Part shown: positions 9,124 through 16,696 of the stretch, piece by piece
How the letters are laid out: each line of letters begins with the position of its first letter
Numbering within the stretch: position 1 is the stretch's first letter
Assembly (NCBI GenBank): GCA_905211265.1
Contig: CAJMAC010000004.1
Location: forward strand, 1-64,000
Reading direction: 5' to 3'
Source of the DNA: an uncultured Eubacteriales bacterium
GTDB taxonomy: Bacteria; Bacillota_I; Bacilli_A; RF39; UBA660
DNA length: 64,000 nt
Translations under genes and position numbers: made by a program
The notes under the pieces: generated by a model
Database searches by the model: none
What the model was told of the DNA's origin: nothing
What the model saw: the letters and a program-made list of their open reading frames with translations, nothing else

Positions 9124-9200
9124 GGCCAGTTGGTGAAGTGGCTTAACACACTGCCCTTTCACGGCAGCATTCATGGATTCGAATTCCATACTGGTCACCA
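9124..9200 (+). tRNA. tRNA-Glu (anticodon TTC)
   Basis: A complete 77-nt cloverleaf with encoded CCA, 6 nt after tRNA-Ile. Acceptor GGCCAGT pairs with ACTGGTC. The anticodon stem is CTGCC/GGCAG around CTTTCAC, giving TTC. Confidence 0.95.
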
Positions 9201-9211
9201 AGTTGAAATTA

Positions 9212-9242
9212 AAGAACTAAGAATTGTCTTAGTTCTTTTTTA
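9212..9242 (+). terminator. Terminator of the tRNA cluster
   Basis: AAGAACTAAGA and TCTTAGTTCTT form an 11-bp stem with a 4-nt loop followed by a T run. It also lies against the 3' end of the convergent M23 gene. Confidence 0.85.
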
Positions 9243-10040
9243 TATTTTTAATAAGATACCTTTTTTTAATAGATTAAGTAACTTAGTATTTTGTTCTGCA
9301 CTGCCTGTATAATTATTTATACCATTTACATTTGCTAATTTAGTTCTATAATTATATGAACTATCAATATTTATTTCATTTAAGGCATCTACTATTGAAG
9401 TTCCTTTATAATTAGGATTTGATAAATAGTTATTATTTAGTATTACTGAATCATTAACCCATCCTATGTTGCCATTATCTAATAGATATGGATTTCTTAC
9501 ATTATTTATTATTTTTGTTATTGTTCCCGTTTTAATAAGTGGATTTAGTTTTTCAGTGCTCTCTGAAGAAACAAATACTCCATTTATTGTTACTTTATCT
9601 CCAACTTTGTATTTTTGTTTTATTTCTTCGTTATAAAGATTAGAATTTATATAATTTTCTGGATTAATTCTTACTCCATCTTTCCATACTTCAAAATGGA
9701 GATGTGCTCCATAAGCATTACCTGAGTCACCCATGTATCCTAACCTTTGACCTTTTTCTACATATTCTCCATTTTTTACTAATAGTCCTTTTTGCATATG
9801 GGCATATAATGTTGCATAACCATTTTTATGTTCTATTTTTACAAAGTTACCATAACTTGTATTTCCAGTGCTTCCTTTTATATTATTATATCCATCTTGT
9901 AATATGATTACTTTACCTTCGGTGTGTGCTACTACATAATCAAGTTTTCTATCACCATCAACCATATCTACTGCTTGATGATTACTATTATAACCTTGTG
10001 TTATATTACATTTGCCACTTTCTAATACTCTTGTATTCAT
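9240..10040 (-). CDS. M23 (LytM-type) peptidase with SH3-like and lysin-type C-terminal domains
   Basis: A 266-residue zinc endopeptidase that cuts peptidoglycan cross-bridges. Metal ligands are His21 and Asp25 (HQAVD) and His115 in HLHFEV; His81 and His113 are the usual catalytic pair. After the peptidase (to about 130) comes a segment like a bacterial SH3 domain (KVGDKVTINGVFVSS...GTITKI). The C-terminal tail (TSIVDALNEINIDSSYNYR...NYTGSAEQNTKLLNLLKKG) is a module I know from clostridial and phage endolysins, where it binds walls. There is no signal peptide. GGGGGTATT lies before the ATG. It follows murF but beyond a terminator. An endolysin-like or sporulation-linked role is inference. Confidence 0.85.
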   Translation of the reverse strand: MNTRVLESGKCNITQGYNSNHQAVDMVDGDRKLDYVVAHTEGKVIILQDGYNNIKGSTGNTSYGNFVKIEHKNGYATLYAHMQKGLLVKNGEYVEKGQRLGYMGDSGNAYGAHLHFEVWKDGVRINPENYINSNLYNEEIKQKYKVGDKVTINGVFVSSESTEKLNPLIKTGTITKIINNVRNPYLLDNGNIGWVNDSVILNNNYLSNPNYKGTSIVDALNEINIDSSYNYRTKLANVNGINNYTGSAEQNTKLLNLLKKGILLKI

Positions 10041-10085
10041 AATACCCCCTTTGTATAATTTATGAATAGTTAATAGTATTGAATA

Positions 10086-10123
10086 ATAAAAAAGTAGTTA
10101 TTTCATTAAATGATTAACTACTT
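10086..10123 (-). terminator. Terminator overlapping the murF 3' end
   Basis: On the minus strand AAGTAGTT and AACTACTT pair, with a T run after. The 5' arm lies inside the last murF codons. Confidence 0.75.
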
Positions 10124-11450
10124 CGGTTAAATTAATTCCATGTGATGCTTTTAGTAATACTACATCACCTTTTTTTAATATATTATCTAATACTTCATAT
10201 GTATCATTATATTTATCAAAGGAATACATTTCTTTATCATAAGTATTATCAATTAATTCATTGATTAAATATTTCATTTCTGTTCCTACGGTAATAAGAA
10301 TATCAATGTTAGAATTAATTATTTCTTTTGCTAATGATCTATGTATTTCTTCGGAGTATTTTCCTAATTCTAAGATATCTCCCAGTACTGCAATTTTTCT
10401 TTTTTCTTTTCTATTATTTAATGTTTCTATTGCCGCTTTTATTGAATCATAACTAGCATTATAAGTGTCATCAATAATTATTACGCCTTTTTTATTTTCT
10501 TTTATTTCTAGTCTATTTTTAGTTAGTGTAAAGTTTTCTATTCCTTTTTTTATCATTTCTTCTGGTATATTTAGTTTCTTACCTATGGCATATGCAATTA
10601 AGGCATTATATACAAATGGACTACTACCTACTTTAACTAATATTTCTTGATTATCTACTTTAAATGTTGAAGAGTTTTCATTGTATTTTATATCTTTGGC
10701 CATATAATTACTTTCATTTTCTATACCAATAGTTGCTATGTTATCTAGTTTATGTTCTAAGTAATAGTTATGTAATAAATCATTATCATTATTAATTATT
10801 AATAAACCATTACTTTTTAATCCTTTGATTATTTCTAATTTGGCTTTTAAGATATTTTCTCTTGAACCAAGGATACCAATATGAGATGTTCCTATATTAG
10901 TAATTACTGCTATATCTGGCTTAGCGATATTAGTTAATAGGCTTATTTCTCCAAAGTTATTCATTCCCATTTCTAATATCATTACTTCTTCATCAGTATA
11001 TTTAAGTATTGTCATTGGTAATCCTATATGGTTATTATTATTTCCTATTGTTCTTAATGTTTTATATTTTGTACTGACTACACTATAAATCATATCTTTT
11101 GTTGATGTTTTTCCTACACTTCCTGTTACTGCGATTACTGTGCCTTTAAAGTTATTTATAACATTTCTTGCTAATTCTTGAAGACATTTAATACTATTAT
11201 CTACTTGTATTATTGTGGCATTGCAATCAATTGTTTTGGGTGGTTCTTCCAATATACATACTGTTACTCCTAGATTGATGGCATCCATATAAAAGGAGTT
11301 TCCATTAAAGTTTTCTCCTTTTATACCTACATAAACATCTCCTTTATTTAACTTTCTTGTGTCATTACAAAAGTTTTTACATATAGTTTCTTCATCACCA
11401 CATAATAGTTTTCCATTACATATTTTAATAATATCTTTTACTTTAAACAT
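10098..11450 (-). CDS. murF: UDP-N-acetylmuramoyl-tripeptide--D-alanyl-D-alanine ligase
   Basis: A cytoplasmic ATP-dependent ligase that adds D-Ala-D-Ala to the UDP-MurNAc tripeptide, the last soluble step of peptidoglycan precursor synthesis. The 450 residues show the Mur ligase layout: an N-terminal UDP-binding domain with DTRKLNKGDVYVGIKGENFNG (the MurF/MurE-type segment), the P-loop VTGSVGKTSTKD (109-119), LEMGMNNFGEI, and in the C-terminal domain DDTYNASYDSIKAAI. Length and motifs fit MurF rather than MurE, which has the DNP(K/R) amino-acid loop. It begins 11 nt after parC, so they form one operon. Confidence 0.95.
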   Translation of the reverse strand: MFKVKDIIKICNGKLLCGDEETICKNFCNDTRKLNKGDVYVGIKGENFNGNSFYMDAINLGVTVCILEEPPKTIDCNATIIQVDNSIKCLQELARNVINNFKGTVIAVTGSVGKTSTKDMIYSVVSTKYKTLRTIGNNNNHIGLPMTILKYTDEEVMILEMGMNNFGEISLLTNIAKPDIAVITNIGTSHIGILGSRENILKAKLEIIKGLKSNGLLIINNDNDLLHNYYLEHKLDNIATIGIENESNYMAKDIKYNENSSTFKVDNQEILVKVGSSPFVYNALIAYAIGKKLNIPEEMIKKGIENFTLTKNRLEIKENKKGVIIIDDTYNASYDSIKAAIETLNNRKEKRKIAVLGDILELGKYSEEIHRSLAKEIINSNIDILITVGTEMKYLINELIDNTYDKEMYSFDKYNDTYEVLDNILKKGDVVLLKASHGINLTEVVNHLMK

Positions 11451-11461
11451 AATATTCCCCT

Positions 11462-13981
11462 TTATTTATTATCTTCAATATCATGAAGCAAATCATCAAT
11501 AGTCATAATTCTGTCATCTATTTCTTTTAGACTTGGTTCATTATTTTTTACTTCTTGATTGTTATCTTTTGATTCAGCTATTGTTTCTTCTTCCATTAGA
11601 TATGGTACATCTAAATATGAATTAATTATTTTATCTTTTACAACATATGAACCATTACTATATCTATCCATAATAGGTATTTCTGTTAATTTAACTAATC
11701 TTGTTTCTTTGTTTGTAACAACATTTATTTCTGTTTTATTGTTTTTTATATAAACTTTTACTATTTTACTTGGATTACTTTTGATTTCTTTCATAAGAAG
11801 TAAACCGCGATTTGCTCTACTACCTTTTTCAAAATCGGTTAGTTTTAATCTTTTTCCTGTTCCTTTATCTGTTAATATTGTTATGTATTCAATACTATCA
11901 TTAAATAATATTCCACTTACTACTTCATCATTCTTTAAGTTTATTGATTTAACTCCAGTTGCTTTGATACCTACGACACTTACTTCGCTAATATCATACC
12001 ATAAACCATAACCATTTTTGGTAGCTACGAAGACATTTGTATTAGGACTGATTGTTACATCAATAACTTTATCATCATCCTTTAGGTTCATCATACTCAT
12101 TGCTTTAATATATCTTTGAACTTTAAAGTCTTCTAGTTTAGTTCTTTTTATCATACCATTTTTAGAGAAACTTGTAATGCATAAATCTTTTGAAAAATCA
12201 CTTACTGGAATTGCTGCAATAATATTATCTAATGAATCCATTGAAATAATATTACTAACATGTTTACCTAAATCTTTCCATTTAGCTTCAGGTATTTCAT
12301 AAACTGGTATATATAAATAATTTCCATTGTCTGTAAATACTAATAAAGTATCAAGTGTGTTCATGTTATATAATCCAATTATATAGTCATTTTCTTTAAG
12401 TGCAGTATCTTCTTCACTTGCAGAGTAACTTCTTAGACTAACTCTTTTTACATAACCTTCTTTAGTTATTACTACCATAACATCTTCTTTTGGTATCATG
12501 TCTGTTGTATCTATTTTTATATCTTCAATTTCTTCTTCTACCAAGGTCTTTCTATCTGTTCCATATTCTTTCTTTATTTTTCTTAATTCATCTTTAATAA
12601 CTCCATTTAGTTTTTCTGGATCTTGTAATATTGCATCTAATACTTTCATTATTGTTTCAAGATTTGCTTTTTCTGCCATTAACTCTTCAATATCGGTATT
12701 ACTTAAACGATATAATCTTAAATCCACAATCGCTGTTGCTTGTTCTTCGGTAAATGCAAATTTTATTACTAGATTTTCAATGGCATCTAATCTATTTTTA
12801 CTAACTCTAATTGTTTTTATTACTTCATCTAGAATAGATATTGCTTTAATTAAACCTTCGACTATGTGATATCTTGCTTTGGCATGTTCTAAATCGAATT
12901 CTGTTCTTTTGTAAACTACTTCTTTTTGATGAGCAATATATGCATCTAGTATTTCTAGTAATCCTAGTAATTTTGGTCTACGATTAACTATTGCAATCAT
13001 ATTAAAGTTATAACTAATTTGTAAATCAGTATTTTTATAAAAATAATTTAATATGTTTGTAGCATTTGCATCTTTTTTTAAATCTACGGTTATTTGTAAT
13101 CCATCTTTATCTGATTCATCTCTTACTTCAAGGATTCCATCGATTTTTTTATCTATTCTAATTTCATCCATTCTTTTTACTAATAGATTCTTATTTACTT
13201 CATAAGGTATTTCTGTAATGATTATTTTATTTTTTTCTAATTTTGTTTTACTTTTAATCATTACTTTTCCACGACCTGTAAGATATGCTGATTTTATTCC
13301 ATCAAGTCCACATACTATACCACCAGTTGGAAAATCTGGTCCTTTTACATAATTCATAATTGTTTCTAATCTTGAATTTGGATTGTCAATTCTAAAAATC
13401 GTTGCTTCGATTACTTCGCTTAAATTATGTGGAGGTATATTAGTTGCATATCCTGCGGAGATACCAGTTGTACCATTAACTAAAAGATTAGGAAATCTAC
13501 TTGGTAAAACAGTTGGTTCTAATATTGTGTCATCATAGTTTGGTGCCATTATAACTGTGTCTTTATCTATATCTCTTAACATTTCATTTGCTATTTTTGA
13601 TAATCTTGCTTCAGTATAACGTGATGCTGCGGCAGAGTCACCATCAATGGAACCATTATTACCCTGCATATCTACGAATGGTTCTCTCATTTTCCAATCT
13701 TGGCTCATTCTAACTATAGCATCATAAATTGATGAATCTCCATGCGGATGATATTTACCCATAACATCTCCGACTGCACGAGCAGATTTTTTATATGGTT
13801 TATCATAGGTATTTTTTTCTTTATACATTGAAAATAATATTCTTCTTTGAACTGGTTTTAATCCATCTCTTACATCTGGGATTGCTCTATCTTGAATAAT
13901 ATATTTTGAATATTTACCAAATCTTTCTCCCATTATTTCTTCTAATGAGTAATCATATATTTTATTTATAATATTTTCCAT
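11462..13981 (-). CDS. parC: DNA topoisomerase IV subunit A
   Basis: The strand-passing, DNA-cleaving subunit that decatenates daughter chromosomes. From the ATG at 13979-13981 it has 839 residues. The catalytic tyrosine sits in RYTEARLS (Tyr122). The quinolone-determining region HPHGDSSIYD has Ser83 and Asp87, both of the sensitive type. It has the ParC-like DMQGNNGSIDGD and lacks the GyrA-box (QRRGGKG) in the C-terminal propeller; SRANRGLL stands there instead, hence ParC. A TTG start 45 nt upstream is possible but has no ribosome-binding site, whereas GGTGAT lies 6 nt before the chosen ATG. No parE is in the window. Confidence 0.92.
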   Translation of the reverse strand: MENIINKIYDYSLEEIMGERFGKYSKYIIQDRAIPDVRDGLKPVQRRILFSMYKEKNTYDKPYKKSARAVGDVMGKYHPHGDSSIYDAIVRMSQDWKMREPFVDMQGNNGSIDGDSAAASRYTEARLSKIANEMLRDIDKDTVIMAPNYDDTILEPTVLPSRFPNLLVNGTTGISAGYATNIPPHNLSEVIEATIFRIDNPNSRLETIMNYVKGPDFPTGGIVCGLDGIKSAYLTGRGKVMIKSKTKLEKNKIIITEIPYEVNKNLLVKRMDEIRIDKKIDGILEVRDESDKDGLQITVDLKKDANATNILNYFYKNTDLQISYNFNMIAIVNRRPKLLGLLEILDAYIAHQKEVVYKRTEFDLEHAKARYHIVEGLIKAISILDEVIKTIRVSKNRLDAIENLVIKFAFTEEQATAIVDLRLYRLSNTDIEELMAEKANLETIMKVLDAILQDPEKLNGVIKDELRKIKKEYGTDRKTLVEEEIEDIKIDTTDMIPKEDVMVVITKEGYVKRVSLRSYSASEEDTALKENDYIIGLYNMNTLDTLLVFTDNGNYLYIPVYEIPEAKWKDLGKHVSNIISMDSLDNIIAAIPVSDFSKDLCITSFSKNGMIKRTKLEDFKVQRYIKAMSMMNLKDDDKVIDVTISPNTNVFVATKNGYGLWYDISEVSVVGIKATGVKSINLKNDEVVSGILFNDSIEYITILTDKGTGKRLKLTDFEKGSRANRGLLLMKEIKSNPSKIVKVYIKNNKTEINVVTNKETRLVKLTEIPIMDRYSNGSYVVKDKIINSYLDVPYLMEEETIAESKDNNQEVKNNEPSLKEIDDRIMTIDDLLHDIEDNK

Positions 13982-14048
13982 ATTTATCACCATATTAATT
14001 GTAACATATTTTATTTTTTTTAACAACTTACTTTACACTTATAAGACA

Positions 14049-14073
14049 AAAGAAAAAGGAATTTTCATTCCTT
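14049..14073 (-). terminator. Terminator after the surface-protein gene
   Basis: On the minus strand AAGGAAT and ATTCCTT pair around a short loop, followed by TTTCTTTTG. Confidence 0.7.
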
Positions 14074-15403
14074 ATGCTTCGTTATTTATTTCATTATTTT
14101 TCTTTGAAATATTCCATACTGTAAATGCTAATGCACCAAGTCCAATTAATGCTAACCATTTTACCATTGCTGATCCTGTTTGTGGTGTATATACTATACA
14201 GATACTTACATCTTTGGCTGGCATTGTAAAACTAAGTTTAGTACCATCTAGTTCTGGTTTATTTACTATTTGAGATGAATAAGTTCCTAGTGCTGGTCTA
14301 GTCATTTTATCAATTGAATTTGGAACATCTATTGACATTGCTTGTCCTGCTTTTAGACCATCTTCGAATACTGGTTCTTGTAATGTTTTACTACAATCTT
14401 CATCTTCACCATATGTTAAAGTCATTGTATATGTTTGTTCTCTATATTCACATATAAGTTCTTTTGAACCTTCTTCAGGCATTTCTACTGAAACACTTTC
14501 TTTTAATCTGTCATAATATTTTCCATCTTTTGATAATGTTTCAGGACAGTTAGATGTGTAGGTTCCTGCTGGGACATTGTTATCAACTTTATCATCATGT
14601 AATTTAGTTGTAGTATTCTCAATATAGTAATGAGTTGTTACTTTATTTTCTTTAGTTACTGGTGGTTCTGGGTCACTTGAACCTGTACAAACTTTATATT
14701 CTACATAATATCCTCCAATTGAGTAAAGTACTGTTTCATCGGTAAATCCTTTACCTTGAAGTGCTTGTAATGTTGAAGTATTGTAAGTTCTTGTTATACT
14801 TGCGCGAAAGAAATTACTATTACTAGAATCTGCATTAACAATTTTTGTTTCACTACTGTTGAATGAATGAATTAATTGTTTTTCCCACGCTGCCCATGTA
14901 CTAGGACTATCAACAAAACCTGTTTTTATACTATTTCCTTCTTCCCAAATTTTAGAAGTTGCAAAACATACTTTTCCTTTCGAATCAGTTGCATCTGTAC
15001 AATATACCCAACTTCTTATTTCTTTACCATCTGGGTCAGTTGTTTTTTTAATATCACCTCTAATACGACTAGGATTTCCTGTTAAATCATAAAATGTTGC
15101 TGTTGACATTTTACCATCTAGATAATAATTTGTATCACTTCCTGTTGTAAAATTAAGTTCTCCTTCATCAAGTATTTCAGCATTTGCTGGAACAGGTAAT
15201 GCAAAGTTTTTGGTTGTTGTTCTTAAAGCAGGTGGATTTGATGGATTTTTAAAACTATAATATTTTGAACCATCTTGAAACAAATAATAATTAGTTGTTA
15301 TAGTACAAGTTTCTTCTGCTTTTGCCTCACTACCTTTAATATTAATTCCTATAAATATTACTGTTACTAAAAAAATCATTAAAAATAAAATTTTCTTTTT
15401 CAT
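14072..15403 (-). CDS. Putative sortase-anchored surface protein (PQTG sorting tail)
   Basis: A 443-residue secreted protein. Residues 1-28 form a signal peptide (MKKK, a hydrophobic core, then EAKAEE). The C-terminal 38 residues are a textbook wall-sorting tail: TPQTG (406-410), a hydrophobic helix (WLALIGLGALAFTVWNI) and a charged end. The pentapeptide is TPQTG rather than LPXTG, like the NPQTG-type signals of accessory sortases; no sortase is in the window. Residues about 248-325 (TTHYYIENTTTKL...LICEYRE) resemble MucBP or adhesin repeats. Six or more cysteines in the ectodomain are unusual for such proteins. The ligand is unknown. Confidence 0.78.
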   Translation of the reverse strand: MKKKILFLMIFLVTVIFIGINIKGSEAKAEETCTITTNYYLFQDGSKYYSFKNPSNPPALRTTTKNFALPVPANAEILDEGELNFTTGSDTNYYLDGKMSTATFYDLTGNPSRIRGDIKKTTDPDGKEIRSWVYCTDATDSKGKVCFATSKIWEEGNSIKTGFVDSPSTWAAWEKQLIHSFNSSETKIVNADSSNSNFFRASITRTYNTSTLQALQGKGFTDETVLYSIGGYYVEYKVCTGSSDPEPPVTKENKVTTHYYIENTTTKLHDDKVDNNVPAGTYTSNCPETLSKDGKYYDRLKESVSVEMPEEGSKELICEYREQTYTMTLTYGEDEDCSKTLQEPVFEDGLKAGQAMSIDVPNSIDKMTRPALGTYSSQIVNKPELDGTKLSFTMPAKDVSICIVYTPQTGSAMVKWLALIGLGALAFTVWNISKKNNEINNEA

Positions 15404-15496
15404 AAATTAATACATCCTTTCTTAATAGGTTACCTATCCTATGATATAAGAATAGCATAACTTTTAAAAAAATACAATAGATATTTAAAAAAATAA

Positions 15497-15528
15497 TAAA
15501 AAAACAAACTATTTTAGTTAGTCTGTTT
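15497..15528 (-). terminator. Terminator overlapping the spo0A 3' end
   Basis: On the minus strand AAACAGACTA pairs with TAGTTTGTTT, followed by a T run. The 5' arm is in the last spo0A codons. Confidence 0.75.
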
Positions 15529-16281
15529 TACGAACTCTAATCTTAATTTATCTGCGATTGTAACAATAAATTCACTATTAGTTGGTTTAGCTTTATCTAT
15601 ATCAACACTATGACCAAATACTTCTTCCATAAAGTCCCAATTACCTCTATTCCAACTTACTTCGATGGCATGTCTTATAGCACGTTCTACTCTTGATACA
15701 GTTGTATCAAATTTTGTGGCAATATCAGGATATAATTCTTTGGTTATACCTCCTACTATTTCGGGATTATCATATACCATGCTAATACCTTCTCTTATAT
15801 ATTGATAACCTTTTATATGAGATGGCATACCCAATTCATGTAACATTTTAGTAATTGATATTTGTAAATTGTTATGATATAAATTCATACTTTTATTATT
15901 TACTACTTCAAAGACATCTAATATTCTTTGTTCAATGTCACATAAGTCATATGGTTTTAAAATATAATAATTTACTCCATACTCACTTGCTTTTCTTATG
16001 GTATCTGGTGCATTATATGAAGTTTCAACAATAATATTTTTGCTTATATTACGCTTGTTTAATTCTTCTAATACATATATTCCATCTTTCTTCGGCATGA
16101 CTAAATCTAATAGTATAATATCATATTCCTTTTCTTTTTCTAATATTGTTTTTAATCCTTCTTCTCCATCACTACAACTTAAAACTAACTCTATTTTTTC
16201 ATTGTCTTCAAAATACTCCTTTAACATATTAACTAGACTTGTATTATCATCAATCATTAATACTCTGATTTTATTTTTCAT
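15514..16281 (-). CDS. spo0A: Sporulation master regulator Spo0A
   Basis: A 255-residue response regulator. The receiver domain has the acidic pocket Asp11-Asp12, phosphoacceptor Asp59 (ILLDLVMP), the switch Thr/Ser at 87-88 and Lys109. After a short linker the DNA-binding domain is diagnostic of Spo0A: LGMPSHIKGYQYIREGI, KELYPDIATKFDTTVSRVERAIRHAIEVSW (read in parts), then DKAKPTNSEFIVTIAD. When phosphorylated, Spo0A binds TGTCGAA boxes and switches cells to sporulation or other stationary-phase states. GGAGGAACACAA precedes the ATG. One TGTCGAA box lies at 16336-16342, so self-regulation is likely. This is the main evidence for a spore-forming lineage. Confidence 0.97.
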   Translation of the reverse strand: MKNKIRVLMIDDNTSLVNMLKEYFEDNEKIELVLSCSDGEEGLKTILEKEKEYDIILLDLVMPKKDGIYVLEELNKRNISKNIIVETSYNAPDTIRKASEYGVNYYILKPYDLCDIEQRILDVFEVVNNKSMNLYHNNLQISITKMLHELGMPSHIKGYQYIREGISMVYDNPEIVGGITKELYPDIATKFDTTVSRVERAIRHAIEVSWNRGNWDFMEEVFGHSVDIDKAKPTNSEFIVTIADKLRLEFVKQTN

Positions 16282-16335
16282 TTGTGTTCCTCCTTTTTAT
16301 TTAATTAAATTATATAACTATATCGTGTCATATTT

Positions 16336-16342
16336 TGTCGAA
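16336..16342 (+). promoter_or_regulatory. Candidate Spo0A box upstream of spo0A
   Basis: TGTCGAA exactly, in TTTTGTCGAATTA, about 55 nt upstream of the spo0A start. On the gene's strand it reads TTCGACAAA and lies upstream of a TATAAT. The same heptamer lies upstream of the sensor kinase (35151) and agrB (35706). Confidence 0.55.
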
Positions 16343-16364
16343 TTAGAATTAGAAAAAAGAAAAA

Positions 16365-16387
16365 GAGAAATATTTTAAATACTTCTC
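16365..16387 (-). terminator. Terminator of the copA-copZ operon
   Basis: On the minus strand GAGAAGTATTT pairs with AAATATTTCTC, followed by TTTTTCTTTTTT. It is about 85 nt downstream of the copZ stop. Confidence 0.65.
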
Positions 16388-16471
16388 CATAACTATACTT
16401 TAGATAATTAAATTATATCATATTTTTTATTAAATGAAATGATTTATTTGATACTTTACATTCATTTAACA

Positions 16472-16696
16472 TTATTTATCTATAACATTATAACCTAAGT
16501 TATTTATTATTTCTTTTATATTATTAATATCTAATTCATTAGTGCTTGTTATTAGTACTTCTTTGGTATTTAGATTTATTTCTACTTTTTTTATGTCTTT
16601 ATTTTTCTTTAAGGTATCCCCAATTCTTTTGGCACAACTATTACAGTGCATACCTTCTACTAATAATTTAGATACCATTTTATTTTTATTAAACAT
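16472..16696 (-). CDS. copZ: CopZ-like copper chaperone (HMA domain)
   Basis: A 74-residue single heavy-metal-associated domain. GMHCNSCAKRIG (15-26) supplies the CxxC copper ligands; the beta-alpha-beta-beta-alpha-beta fold is complete, ending with NLGYNVIDK. Such proteins carry Cu(I) to the CopA ATPase in the cytoplasm. It overlaps the end of copA by 8 nt, so the two are translationally coupled. The motif GMHC rather than GMTC is within family variation. Confidence 0.88.
   Translation of the reverse strand: MFNKNKMVSKLLVEGMHCNSCAKRIGDTLKKNKDIKKVEINLNTKEVLITSTNELDINNIKEIINNLGYNVIDK

Noticed and set aside
11462..13981. GyrA instead of ParC
   Set aside because: The C-terminal part lacks the GyrA-box (QRRGGKG) and the catalytic region has the ParC-like DMQGNNGSIDGD, so ParC is preferred.
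16405..16420. A separate promoter for a short RNA between copZ and spo0A
   Set aside because: A TATAAT is present, but the hairpin at 16365-16387 is more simply the copA-copZ terminator, and no good -35 box was found.
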